A DNA stretch of 64,000 nucleotides from Paracoccaceae bacterium (lineage in GTDB: Bacteria; Pseudomonadota; Alphaproteobacteria; Rhodobacterales; Rhodobacteraceae): the NCBI GenBank assembly GCA_022843025.1, contig JALHOL010000003.1, positions 62,001-126,000 of the forward strand, in the 5' to 3' direction. How positions within the stretch are numbered: position 1 is the stretch's first letter; each line of letters begins with the position of its first letter. The position numbers and the translations under genes are program-made. Of the stretch, positions 1 to 8,352 are shown piece by piece. The notes beneath the pieces are model-generated. The model had not been told where the DNA came from. It searched no databases and worked only from the letters and a program-made list of their open reading frames with translations.

Positions 1-1
1 C

Positions 2-463
2 AACAAGAAGGGCGGGTTGACCACGATCCTTGAGAAATCGCTGGGCGCGGTGGCCAAGGGCGGCACGGCGCCGCTGGCGGGGGTCTACAAATTCGCCGAA
101 CCCATCACGACGCCCGGTTTCACCTATATGGACAGCCCCGGCTATGACCCTTGTTCAGTGACAGGGCAGATCGCATCGGGGGCGACGATGATCGTCTTCA
201 CCACCGGGCGCGGGTCGGTTTCGGGATACAAGCCAAGCCCCTGCATCAAGCTGGCGACCAATTCGGAAATGTATGCCCGCATGGCCGAGGACATGGACAT
301 CAACTGCGGTGACATCCTGACCGAAGGGGTGAGCATCGAGGCAAAGGGGGAGGAGATTTTGGACAAGATCATCGCCGTCGCCTCGGGCCAACAGACATTG
401 TCCGAGGAGCTGGGCTTTGGCGGCGCGGAGTTCGTGCCCTGGCAGATCGGCGCTGTGATGTAA
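2..463 (+). CDS. uxaA: Altronate dehydratase / UxaA family protein, C-terminal part (cut by window edge)
   Basis: The reading frame is open from base 2, so the N-terminus lies outside the window; 153 residues are visible. It resembles the C-terminal domain of altronate/galactarate dehydratases, which remove water from sugar acids to give 2-keto-3-deoxy acids in hexuronate breakdown. Visible family landmarks are the YMDSPGYDP segment, the FTTGRGS stretch, and EDMDINCGDI near residues 95-105 of the visible part. A TTG at base 17 could serve as a start, but the upstream codons also fit the family, so it is more likely internal. The family assignment is firm; which sugar acid is used cannot be told from this fragment. 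Confidence 0.85.
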   Translation, partial: NKKGGLTTILEKSLGAVAKGGTAPLAGVYKFAEPITTPGFTYMDSPGYDPCSVTGQIASGATMIVFTTGRGSVSGYKPSPCIKLATNSEMYARMAEDMDINCGDILTEGVSIEAKGEEILDKIIAVASGQQTLSEELGFGGAEFVPWQIGAVM

Positions 464-485
464 GGATCCGACTGCCCTGCCCCTT

Positions 486-504
486 TCTTCTCTGTGAAAA
501 TATC
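486..504. repeat. Dispersed repeat, copy A
   Basis: These 19 bases recur exactly, in inverted orientation, at 56321-56339; the similarity continues on one side into a run of G/C (cctcggggg against acccccggg). The copy lies 23 bases after the uxaA-type stop codon. Short AT-rich blocks of this sort flanked by a C run are common between genes in Rhodobacterales genomes; the function is unknown. Confidence 0.6.
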
Positions 505-593
505 CTCGGGGGTTAGCCATCGCGCCCGCCATCGGTTCAAGGGCCGATGGCTGACGGGGCAGACAGCCCCCGGGAGCTGTGCAGGGTGTGGCG

Positions 594-1964
594 TCAGGAG
601 AACAGCGCGCTGATCTCGGCTACGGCCTGATCCACCAGATCGGGGCGGGCGCGGGATTCGACGTTCAAGCGCAAAAGCGGTTCGGTGTTTGAACCGCGCA
701 GATTCATCCGCCAGGTACCGAAATCGAGCGACAGGCCATCGGTATCGTCGCGGCTGGTGGCTTTTGGCGCATAGGCGGCCTCGACCTGCGCAATGGCGGC
801 TTTCACGTCGGGGACGCGGAAGTTGATCTCGCCCGAGGAGGGGAAGGCGGCGCGGCGGTCGGCCAGAAGGGTGGCGAGGGGTTGGCTGGTACGGCCCATA
901 AGTTCGGCCACCAGAAGCCAGGGGATCATGCCGCTGTCGCAGGCAAAGAAATCGCGGAAATAGTGATGGGCAGACATTTCGCCGCCATAGACCGCGCCCG
1001 TATCGCGCAGGGCCTGTTTGAGGAAGGCATGTCCCGTGCGGGCCATGACCGCCCTGCCCCCGGCGGCGGCAACCGCGGCCTGGGTGGCAAGGATCACGCG
1101 GGGATCGTGGACGATGGCGGCACCGGGTTCCTTGGCGAGGAAGGTTTCGGCCAGCAGGCCCACGACATATTCGCCGGGAACGAAGGCGCCTTGATTATCG
1201 AAAAAGAAGCAACGGTCGAAATCGCCGTCGAAGGCCACGGCCATATCGGCCCCGGCGGCAACCACGGCCTGCGCGGTGACGGGTTGGTTCTCGGGCAGCA
1301 GCGGGTTCGGGATGCCATTGGGGAAGGTGCCATCGGGATCGTGGTGCAGGCGGGTGAAGCGCAAGGGCGCGCCACGGGCGGCGAGTGCTGCGGCGATGGC
1401 ATCGAAAGTCGGCCCTGCTGCGCCATTGCCCGCATTGATCAGGATATGCAGCGGGCGCAGGGCGGACAGGTCGACAAAGGACAGCACGCGGTCGACATAG
1501 GCGGCGCGGGTGGCCGAGGCATCGGTGACGCGTCCGCCGGGTTTGGGCGCGGCGAAAGCCTGAGATTCCGCCAATGCCTTGATCGCGGCAAGGCCGGTGG
1601 CGGCATCCAGCGGCGCAGAGCCTGCGCGGACCATCTTCATCCCGTTGTAATCCATCGGGTTGTGCGAGGCGGTGACGCAGATACCGCCATCCGCGCCCAG
1701 ATGGCCGGTGGCGAAATAGACTTCCTCAGTCCCGCAAAGGCCCAGATCGAGCACCTCTGCCCCGGCCGCCATCAAACCGTCGGCCACGGCATCGGCCAGT
1801 TCTTGCGATGAGGCGCGAATGTCGCGGCCCAGAACGACGCGGCGGGTGCCCAGCACCTCGGCAAAGGCGCGGCCGACGCGGGTGGCGATGCCTGTATCCA
1901 GATCATGGCCAAGGCGGCCGCGGATATCATAGGCCTTGAAACAGGTGAGGCTGGCGTTGGTCAT
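594..1964 (-). CDS. manB: Phosphomannomutase/phosphoglucomutase
   Basis: A 456-residue alpha-D-phosphohexomutase, the normal family length. It interconverts mannose-6-phosphate and mannose-1-phosphate (or the glucose forms) in the cytoplasm, feeding GDP-mannose synthesis. Domain 1 has the phosphoserine loop TASHNP with Ser100. The metal loop is DGDFDRC near residue 245, the sugar-specificity loop GEMSAHH near 328 is of the GEMS/A type of dual PMM/PGM enzymes, and the C-terminal phosphate-binding loop is RGSNTEP. The ATG at 1964 follows AGGGAC. The mannose-1-phosphate guanylyltransferase gene at 6130-7560 supplies the next step. The mutase class is certain; preference for mannose over glucose is inferred from that neighbour. 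Confidence 0.92.
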   Translation of the reverse strand: MTNASLTCFKAYDIRGRLGHDLDTGIATRVGRAFAEVLGTRRVVLGRDIRASSQELADAVADGLMAAGAEVLDLGLCGTEEVYFATGHLGADGGICVTASHNPMDYNGMKMVRAGSAPLDAATGLAAIKALAESQAFAAPKPGGRVTDASATRAAYVDRVLSFVDLSALRPLHILINAGNGAAGPTFDAIAAALAARGAPLRFTRLHHDPDGTFPNGIPNPLLPENQPVTAQAVVAAGADMAVAFDGDFDRCFFFDNQGAFVPGEYVVGLLAETFLAKEPGAAIVHDPRVILATQAAVAAAGGRAVMARTGHAFLKQALRDTGAVYGGEMSAHHYFRDFFACDSGMIPWLLVAELMGRTSQPLATLLADRRAAFPSSGEINFRVPDVKAAIAQVEAAYAPKATSRDDTDGLSLDFGTWRMNLRGSNTEPLLRLNVESRARPDLVDQAVAEISALFS

Positions 1965-2162
1965 GATGTCGTCCCTACTCGCATGATGCTTGGTTAGCAG
2001 GGGTCGGCCCGCGCGAAAAGGGTTTGGGGCATCGCTTTGGCCGGGAAAAAGCGACAGGGCAGAATCAGCTTTACATTTCCGACTGTTTTGCTAGGTTTCT
2101 TTCACACCCCCAGCCAACCCCTGCGGTCAGCCCGGCGCCCCCCTGAATTGAGAGATGGCGAG

Positions 2163-2324
2163 ATGACCCGGATGATTTGGAATTTTCTTCTATCGGACCC
2201 GCTTCCCCTGTCGCCCGCGACGGAGACGGCGGATCTGTTCCGGCTGGCCTTGACGGGCTGGACCCCGGCCAGTGCGGGAACCGGGCTTGAGGCCCTGTTC
2301 GACCGGATGGAGGCAGGACGATGA
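2163..2324 (+). CDS. Small protein of unknown function upstream of hemP
   Basis: A 53-residue protein starting MTRMIWNFLLSDP, with no membrane segment and no domain I recognise. The frame is open further upstream to 2037, but that part is proline/arginine-rich and looks non-coding; the ATG at 2163 follows GAGATGGCGAG. The stop overlaps the hemP start in an ATGA at 2321-2324, so the two are translationally coupled. By position it probably belongs to the same iron- or heme-related unit as HemP; that is inference only. Confidence 0.55.
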   Translation: MTRMIWNFLLSDPLPLSPATETADLFRLALTGWTPASAGTGLEALFDRMEAGR

Positions 2325-2527
2325 ACATGCGCCCCGATCCGATGCGGCTGGATATCCCTGTGGCACGGCCCGCGACGACCCGGACCGTGATTGCCCCGGC
2401 CGAGGGCGCACCGCTGCATGATGCGCGGGCGCTGACCAAGGGCGGCGTGCAGGCGCGCATCGCGCTGGATGGGCAGGTCTATGCGCTGCGCATCACCCGT
2501 GCGGGCAAGCTGATCCTTACAAAGTGA
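2321..2527 (+). CDS. hemP: Hemin uptake protein HemP
   Basis: A 68-residue protein whose last 30 residues carry the HemP signature: a GG, then a central hydrophobic strand, LDGQVYALRITRAGK and a closing LILTK. HemP-family proteins are small cytoplasmic proteins found with heme or iron uptake genes and are typically induced by iron limitation; in some species they act as regulators of heme-receptor expression. The N-terminal half is variable and proline-rich, as usual. It is coupled by ATGA to the 53-residue gene before it. No heme receptor or TonB gene lies nearby in the window, so it may act on genes elsewhere. Confidence 0.85.
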   Translation: MNMRPDPMRLDIPVARPATTRTVIAPAEGAPLHDARALTKGGVQARIALDGQVYALRITRAGKLILTK

Positions 2528-2581
2528 CCCGTCGCGGGCGGTGAAGTGACAGCACCCGCGTGGCGGTGTATGGGGACGGGC

Positions 2582-3907
2582 ATGACAGAACCCGGACTTC
2601 CCCAGACACCGCTGGCACCGCCGCAGATGCCGCCTGACTCGGCCCTGCTGGGGGTATGGCTTGCTGTGACGCAGATCATCGCGCCCTTTGGGCCTGCGAT
2701 CCTGCGCAAGCGTCTGGCGCGGGGCAAGGAAGACCCGGCGCGCTGGACGGAAAAGCTGGGCCAGATCAGCACGGCGCGGCCAGAGGGGCGGGTGATCTGG
2801 CTGCATGCCGTCAGCGTGGGCGAAGGGCTGTCCGTGCTGACCCTGCTGAAGGCGCTGACCGCGCAGACGGGGGTGACGGTCCTGCTGACCTGCACCACCG
2901 TCACGGCAATGGGGTTGATGCAGGCGCGGGTGCCGGAGCGGGTGATCGTGCAGTTCCTGCCGCTGGATCTGCCCGGCCCGGTGGCGCGGTTTCTGGATCA
3001 TTGGCGGCCCGATGTGGCGGTGATGGTGGAAAGCGAGTTCTGGCCACGTCTGATCCATGCCACCCACGCGCGGGGGATTCCGCTGATTTTGGCCAATGCG
3101 CGTATGTCGGACCGGTCTGCCCGGCGTTGGGGGCGGATGGGCGGTCTGGCAGGGGCGATTCTGGGGCGGTTCACGTTGCTGGCGGCCCCTGATGCGGCGA
3201 TGGGCGAGCGGCTGGTCTTACTCGGGGCCGAGAGCGCGCGCGTGCAGGTCACGGGCAGCCTGAAACGGGCGGCAGAGCGGTTGCCGGTGGATCCCGGCGC
3301 GCTGGCGCAGCTTAAGGGACTGATCGCAGGACGTCCCGTGTGGCTGGCGGCATCAACCCATGCCGGGGAAGAGGCGGCGGTCGCTGACGCGCACCGCCTC
3401 TTGTGCCAGACACACCCGGATGCGCTTTTGATCCTTGCGCCGCGTCATCCGGCGCGGGCGGAGGAAATCGGGGAGATATTGGCGGCGCAGGGACTGAGCC
3501 AAGGGTGGCGCAGCCGGGGAGACGCGCTGGGGGCGCAGGTCTATATGGCCGACACGTTGGGCGAGATGGGGCTGTGGTTCGATCTGTGCCCGGTGAGCTT
3601 TGTCGGCGGGTCGCTGGTGCCGGGGATCGGGGGGCACAATGCCTATGAACCCGCGCTGCACGGATCGGCCATTCTGCACGGGCCGCATGTGGGCAATTTC
3701 GCCGATCTTTATGCCCGGCTGGATGCGGCGGGCGCGGCGCAGCCGGTGACGGATGCGGCGTCGATGGCGGCAGTGCTGGGCCGGGTGCTGGGCGATGCGG
3801 GCGCGCGACGGGCGCTGACCGAGGCGGCAAGCGGGGTGCTGGCGGCAGAGGCGGACGGGGTGGCGGCAACGGCGGCGCTTATTTTGGCGCAACTGCCCCA
3901 AGGATGA
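2582..3907 (+). CDS. waaA: 3-deoxy-D-manno-octulosonic acid (KDO) transferase WaaA
   Basis: A 441-residue GT30 enzyme that transfers KDO from CMP-KDO to lipid A precursor at the inner membrane. Family marks include WLHAVSVGE near residue 80, containing the conserved glutamate, LTCTTVTAMGL, VESEFWPRL and LANARMSDRS. The C-terminal half contains the nucleotide-sugar site (FVGGSLVP, GGHNAYEPAL). The N-terminal hydrophobic stretch LLGVWLAVTQIIAPFG should anchor it. I chose ATG 2582 because it follows GGGGACGGG at good spacing; a GTG at 2546 in frame is possible. The LpxL-like gene is convergent just after it and a core glycosyltransferase follows, which makes this an LPS assembly locus. Confidence 0.93.
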   Translation: MTEPGLPQTPLAPPQMPPDSALLGVWLAVTQIIAPFGPAILRKRLARGKEDPARWTEKLGQISTARPEGRVIWLHAVSVGEGLSVLTLLKALTAQTGVTVLLTCTTVTAMGLMQARVPERVIVQFLPLDLPGPVARFLDHWRPDVAVMVESEFWPRLIHATHARGIPLILANARMSDRSARRWGRMGGLAGAILGRFTLLAAPDAAMGERLVLLGAESARVQVTGSLKRAAERLPVDPGALAQLKGLIAGRPVWLAASTHAGEEAAVADAHRLLCQTHPDALLILAPRHPARAEEIGEILAAQGLSQGWRSRGDALGAQVYMADTLGEMGLWFDLCPVSFVGGSLVPGIGGHNAYEPALHGSAILHGPHVGNFADLYARLDAAGAAQPVTDAASMAAVLGRVLGDAGARRALTEAASGVLAAEADGVAATAALILAQLPQG

Positions 3908-3911
3908 CAGG

Positions 3912-4802
3912 TCAGGCGGTGCGGCTGCCCATCTTCCAACGGCGGTGTGTCCAAAGCCATTGATCCATATGGGCGCGGACCTGGACCTCGAGGCTGTCAT
4001 TCAGGGCCTGGGTCATCTGTTCGGCGGTCGTATGCGGGATCGGCGCTTCGACGATCATGTCGAAGCCGCCGTCGGGGCGGCGGATGCCATAGGTGGGCAG
4101 GATCAGCGCGTCGTAACGAAGGGCCATTTCGGCGGGCGAGAGGGATGTCAGCGCAGGCTGGCCAAAGAAGCGCAGCATCGCGCCGTCGCCCATCGCCTGA
4201 TCCAGCACGACGCCCACCATGCCGCCGCTTTTGAGAAAGCGCAGCATGTCGGCCAGACCCTTGCGCCCGCGCGGGAACAGGGGCGTGCCGATGCGCGAGA
4301 TGGCGGCGACGTAGTGTTCGTTGAAAAAGGCGTTGTCCATCGGGCGGTAGAGGCCGCCCACACGGTAGCCGCGCGCGATCAGCCCGCCACGGATGGCATC
4401 GTAATTGCCCAGATGCCCCGTCACCAAGAGGACGGGGCGGCCGGTGCGATGCGCCTGTTCCAGCGCGGCGACGCCTGCGCCTTGCAGCGGTTCACGGGCG
4501 ACGCGGGCGATCAGGTCGGGGCCGGAGTAAAGCTCGGCCAGCGTGCGGCCGATGCTGCGCGGGACGGCGAGTTCCATCTGCCGGATTTCGGCGGCGGTCA
4601 GATCGGGGCGGATCAGGGCGAGGTTTTCGCGGATGCGGGCGCGATAGCCGCCCAAGGGGGCGACGACACGCGTCATCAGGAAGGCGCCGAGCTTGCGCCG
4701 TGCATCGAAGGGCAGGCGCAGCATGAGCCAGATCGCCCCCCGGATGAGGCAATCCGTCAGCCAATGGCCGAGCCGCGTGGTTCTGCTTTCTCTGGTGGCC
4801 AT
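3912..4802 (-). CDS. LpxL/HtrB-like lipid A acyltransferase (lysophospholipid acyltransferase family)
   Basis: A 296-residue protein of the LpxL/LpxM family, which adds a secondary acyl chain from acyl-ACP to KDO-lipid A at the inner membrane. The catalytic H-X4-D motif is seen as HLGNYD near residue 142, followed by a conserved LYRPM and, further on, the FPRGRKG and DQAMGDGA segments typical of the family. One hydrophobic stretch near the N-terminus (CLIRGAIWLMLRLP) is the membrane anchor. The frame is open another 58 codons upstream, but the sequence beginning MATRESRTTRLGHWL is the usual family start and has AGGCAGG before it. It is convergent with waaA, with four bases between the stop codons. 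Confidence 0.88.
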   Translation of the reverse strand: MATRESRTTRLGHWLTDCLIRGAIWLMLRLPFDARRKLGAFLMTRVVAPLGGYRARIRENLALIRPDLTAAEIRQMELAVPRSIGRTLAELYSGPDLIARVAREPLQGAGVAALEQAHRTGRPVLLVTGHLGNYDAIRGGLIARGYRVGGLYRPMDNAFFNEHYVAAISRIGTPLFPRGRKGLADMLRFLKSGGMVGVVLDQAMGDGAMLRFFGQPALTSLSPAEMALRYDALILPTYGIRRPDGGFDMIVEAPIPHTTAEQMTQALNDSLEVQVRAHMDQWLWTHRRWKMGSRTA

Positions 4803-4974
4803 GCCTGCCTGCAGCATCGGGGACAAACCCCTGAGAGGGAGGGATATATCCCGCCGCGCGCAGGGGAACAAGGATGGGCGGGTGGCGGGTGTGACGGGGG
4901 GACGCAACGGCACGGCCACGTTGACAGGGCCGCATCGGGCGGGGTCTATGGGGCGCGCAGCAGAGGGACGCCGC

Positions 4975-6057
4975 ATGGCCGATAACCGCAGGGATGATGG
5001 GGCCGCCGAGGTTTACGTCACCAACCTCAATCCCCGGTTCACCGGGGTATCGGCCACCGCTGCCGCTGTGTTGGCCGCGCAAGGGCGCGATCTGAGGGCA
5101 GTGTTGGTCGGCCATCCCCTTCCCGGCTGCCCTGCGCCGGTGACACGTCGGCAGGCGCTGGCCTTGGCGCGGGTGCCGCCTGCGGGGCGGGCGTTTTCCA
5201 TCTGGCATGTGCGGCGCAACCCGGAAATGCAGCTGGCGCTGTTTGCGCGGGATGTGCTGCGGTTGCCGGTGCGGATTGTGTTTACATCCGCCGCGCAACG
5301 GCGGCATTCGGCTTGGCCACGCTGGTTGATTTCCCGGATGGATGCGGTGATTGCCACGACCGAGGCGGCGGCGGGGTTTGTGCCGGGGGTGCGCGCGGTG
5401 GTGCCCCATGGGGTGGATGTGGCGCGGTTTGTGCCGGCTGCTGACCGCGCGGCCGCATGGGCGGCGACGGGATTTCCGGGGGAATACGGTATCCTGACGG
5501 TGGGGCGGGTCCGCAGCGAAAAGGGGACGGACCTGTTCGTGCAGGCGATGATCCGCGCCCTGCCCCGGTTGCCGGGGGCTGTGGCAGTGGTGGTTGGGTT
5601 GGCCAAAGGCGGGGATGAGGCATACTTGGCGCGGCTGAAGGGCGAGGTGGCCGCGGCGGGATTGGAACGCCGCATCCTGTTTCCGGGCGAGGTGGCGGCA
5701 GAGCGGATGCCCGCGCTGATGCAGGGATCCCGGCTGCTGATGGCCCTGCCCCGCTATGAAGGCTATGGCGTGACGCCGATTGAGGCGATGGCCTGCGGCG
5801 TGCCGATCATTGCAAGCCAGACCGGGCATTTCGCCGAGTTTGCAGGCCGGGCGGAGGGAAATGACCAGGCGGGGATCGTCGTGCCGCTGGAGGATGCCGA
5901 GGGCGCGGCAGAGGCGGCGGTGGCCCTGCTGTCCGATCCGGCGCGGCATGCGGCCTTTTCCTTGGCGGCGCGGGAGCGCGCCGTGCGCTTGTTCAGCGTG
6001 GAGCGCGAGGTGGCGGGCATCCGCGCGGTCTATGACGCGCTATGGGCGGAGCGCTGA
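4975..6057 (+). CDS. Glycosyltransferase family 4 (LPS core type)
   Basis: A 360-residue GT-B fold glycosyltransferase. The C-terminal donor domain shows VVPHGVDV near residue 140, TVGRVRSEKGTD, and the catalytic E-X7-E region (PRYEGYGVTPIEAMACG) near 262-278. Residues 1-120 form the acceptor domain. Its length and its place beside waaA and an acyltransferase fit a transferase adding a core sugar (for example mannose) to KDO-lipid A; the acceptor and sugar are inferred. I chose ATG 4975, after AGAGGGA, over in-frame upstream ATGs because the sequence upstream is arginine-rich and overlaps the divergent acyltransferase gene. Confidence 0.85.
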   Translation: MADNRRDDGAAEVYVTNLNPRFTGVSATAAAVLAAQGRDLRAVLVGHPLPGCPAPVTRRQALALARVPPAGRAFSIWHVRRNPEMQLALFARDVLRLPVRIVFTSAAQRRHSAWPRWLISRMDAVIATTEAAAGFVPGVRAVVPHGVDVARFVPAADRAAAWAATGFPGEYGILTVGRVRSEKGTDLFVQAMIRALPRLPGAVAVVVGLAKGGDEAYLARLKGEVAAAGLERRILFPGEVAAERMPALMQGSRLLMALPRYEGYGVTPIEAMACGVPIIASQTGHFAEFAGRAEGNDQAGIVVPLEDAEGAAEAAVALLSDPARHAAFSLAARERAVRLFSVEREVAGIRAVYDALWAER

Positions 6058-6069
6058 GGGTGGGGACCG

Positions 6070-6092
6070 GGTCCCGGGCTTTACCCGGGACC
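6070..6092. terminator. Hairpin between convergent genes
   Basis: A perfect 9-bp stem, GGTCCCGGG and CCCGGGACC, with the loop CTTTA. It lies 12 bases after the glycosyltransferase stop and 37 bases beyond the manC stop on the other strand. There is no clear T run, so it may be a weak or Rho-assisted bidirectional terminator. Confidence 0.5.
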
Positions 6093-6129
6093 GTTGTTCG
6101 CTGTGGGCGGGGTTCCCCTTCGAAGGGTG

Positions 6130-7560
6130 TCAGCCCTTGGCCCCCTGGCCACGGGCGTAGACGTCTTCGTAGCGGATGATGTCATCCTCGCCCAGATAAG
6201 TGCCGGTTTGCACCTCGATCAGCACCATGGGCACCTTGCCGGGGTTTTCCATCCGGTGCTTTGCGCCCAGCGGGATGTAGACCGACTGGTTTTCACCCAC
6301 CAGTTTGACCATGTCATCCACCGTCACGCGGGCGGTGCCGGAGACGACGATCCAATGCTCGGACCGGTGCATGTGCGATTGCAGCGACAGGGCTGCGCCG
6401 GGTTTGACGACGATGCGCTTGACCTGGAACCGGTCCGACAGGGCCAGCGTTTCGAACCAGCCCCAGGGGCGGTGGTCGCGGGCGAAGGCTTCGGCCTGCT
6501 TGGCGCCTTTGGCTTGCAGCACCTCGACCGCGCGTTTGACATCCTGCGCGCGGGATTTGTCGGCCACCAGCACTGCATCGCCGGTGGCGATGGCGATGAT
6601 GTTGTTCAGGCCGATGCCGACCAGTTCGACGCCCGGTTCTTCGGCGCGCAGAAGCGTGTTGTCGCAATCAATCGCCACGGCATTGCCGCCCAGCGCATTG
6701 CCGCGCGGATCAGCCCCCATCTCAGTTGCGACGGCATCCCAGCCGCCCAGATCGGACCAGCCTGCGCCGAAGGGGACGGCCACCAGATTGCCGGCGCGTT
6801 CCATCACGGCATAGTCGATCGAAATCGCCTCGGCCCCTTTCCAGGCGGCTTCGTCCAGCCGCAGGAAGCCCAGGTCGGCGCGCGCGGCATCCACCGCGGC
6901 CCCGACGGGGGTGAGAAGGCCCGGCGCATGGGCGCGGAAAGCGTCAATCATCGTGGCGGCGGTGAAAAGGAAGATGCCCGCGTTCCACAGGAAGTTGCCC
7001 GAGGCGAGCATGGTTTCTGCCGCGTCACGTTTGGGTTTTTCCACAAAGCGGGCCAGATCGACCGGCACGCCATCGGCGGCGGGGCCGGTAAGTTCCAGCC
7101 AGCCATAGCCGGTTTCCGCGCGGGTGGGGCGGATGCCGAACGTAACGATGCGCCCGGCGCGGGCGGCGGCTTCGCCGACCTTTACGGCGGCGCGGAAGGC
7201 GGCGGCATCGGGGACAACGTGATCCGAGGGCGCGACGAGCATGAGCGCCTGCGGGTCGGATTTGGCCAGATGTAGGGCGGCGGCCAGCACGGCGGGCGCA
7301 GTGTTGCGGCCTTCGGGTTCGATCAGAACCGGGCCGGGGTCGATGCCCACGGCCTGCAATTGTTCGGTCACGATGAAGCGGTAATCCGATCCGGTGATGA
7401 CCACGGGCGCGGCAAAGCCTTCGCCAGCAAGGCGGCGGGCAGAGGCCTGAAACAGGCTTTCATCCCCGATGAGCCGAGTGAACTGTTTGGGAAAGCTTTT
7501 GCGCGACAGGGGCCAAAGGCGGGTTCCCGATCCACCGCACAACAGAACCGGATTGATCAT
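6130..7560 (-). CDS. manC: Mannose-1-phosphate guanylyltransferase / mannose-6-phosphate isomerase
   Basis: A 476-residue bifunctional type II phosphomannose isomerase/GDP-mannose pyrophosphorylase. It makes GDP-mannose from mannose-1-phosphate and GTP, and has a cupin isomerase domain. The nucleotidyltransferase signature LLCGGSGTRLWPLSR is at residues 5-19 with FPKQF following; VEKPKRD near 165 is the sugar-phosphate loop. The C-terminal cupin (about 345-476) has the conserved RPWGWFE and QSHMHRSEHW metal-binding histidines. The start at 7560 follows GGGAGAGAG; the open frame upstream lacks family similarity. With the mutase at 594-1964 it completes the GDP-mannose pathway for surface polysaccharide. 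Confidence 0.95.
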   Translation of the reverse strand: MINPVLLCGGSGTRLWPLSRKSFPKQFTRLIGDESLFQASARRLAGEGFAAPVVITGSDYRFIVTEQLQAVGIDPGPVLIEPEGRNTAPAVLAAALHLAKSDPQALMLVAPSDHVVPDAAAFRAAVKVGEAAARAGRIVTFGIRPTRAETGYGWLELTGPAADGVPVDLARFVEKPKRDAAETMLASGNFLWNAGIFLFTAATMIDAFRAHAPGLLTPVGAAVDAARADLGFLRLDEAAWKGAEAISIDYAVMERAGNLVAVPFGAGWSDLGGWDAVATEMGADPRGNALGGNAVAIDCDNTLLRAEEPGVELVGIGLNNIIAIATGDAVLVADKSRAQDVKRAVEVLQAKGAKQAEAFARDHRPWGWFETLALSDRFQVKRIVVKPGAALSLQSHMHRSEHWIVVSGTARVTVDDMVKLVGENQSVYIPLGAKHRMENPGKVPMVLIEVQTGTYLGEDDIIRYEDVYARGQGAKG

Positions 7561-7734
7561 ATACTCTCTCCCTGACACGGAATTTACCTGCACGGCGGCA
7601 TCGTTGCCGGATTCTCTGCGCCGGGGCAAGCCTGCCGCTGTTGCCAGCACTGTTGGATAAGACAGTGGCGTGATGGGGGCGTTACAGGGGCGCGACCGGG
7701 GTAAGAAGGGGGCAGCGGGCAGCGCTGGACCGGA

Positions 7735-8352
7735 TCAGCGCGCCGCACCGCCGGTCCATTGCACGGCGTCGCGCAGCACGGATTGCAGGGCGAGGTCAAA
7801 CCCTGCGACCACGGCGGCGCTGTCATCCGAGGCGACATTGGCCGTTGCGGTGAAGGGGCGTGCGGCAATGATCTGGCGGTCGGATTCGCGGATGACGGTC
7901 ATCATCACGCCGATCCGCACGATCAGCGGTTCGGGCGCGGGACCTGCGGGTTCGGCCTGAAAGGACTGAATTTCCGTCATCAGGGTGTAATCGGGCATCA
8001 GGCCCGCTCCGGTGCGCCCGACAAGGCGAAAGCCGCCCGCGTTCTGGAACGAGGCGACGAGCAGCGATTGCAGCAGCGCAGGTGTCGGTTCGGACCAGCG
8101 GGCATCGGGCAGGTATTGCGCCTGATACGGAAGGGGTTTGATGAGGATGCGGTCGGTCGCCAATGCGCCGCCAGAGGTGGGCAGTTCCACCACCAGATGC
8201 CGCCTGCCCCCGGCCGGGATCTGCCCCGGCGCATAGGGCGACAGCGTATAGGCATCCAACGGGGTGCTGGCATCCGAGACGGCGCCAAGGGCACCGCAGC
8301 CAGACAGCAGGGCAAGCGACAGAAGGGCTGCGCGAAAGGGGGCCATGGTCAT
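7735..8352 (-). CDS. ABC-type transport auxiliary lipoprotein (PqiC/MlaB-associated type)
   Basis: A 205-residue lipoprotein: signal sequence followed by the lipobox LLSGC at about residues 16-20. The rest matches the auxiliary lipoprotein family found at the end of MCE-type lipid transporter operons (YTLSP, then VVELP, then a basic central strand). It should sit in the periplasm attached to a membrane and assist lipid transfer with MlaD. Its ATG shares one base with the mlaD stop (TGATG), so translation is coupled. A TTG three bases upstream is possible but less likely. Confidence 0.8.
   Translation of the reverse strand: MTMAPFRAALLSLALLSGCGALGAVSDASTPLDAYTLSPYAPGQIPAGGRRHLVVELPTSGGALATDRILIKPLPYQAQYLPDARWSEPTPALLQSLLVASFQNAGGFRLVGRTGAGLMPDYTLMTEIQSFQAEPAGPAPEPLIVRIGVMMTVIRESDRQIIAARPFTATANVASDDSAAVVAGFDLALQSVLRDAVQWTGGAAR

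Noticed and set aside
2037..2162. N-terminal extension of the small gene before hemP
   Set aside because: The added residues are proline/arginine-rich and have no ribosome-binding site; the ATG at 2163 has one.
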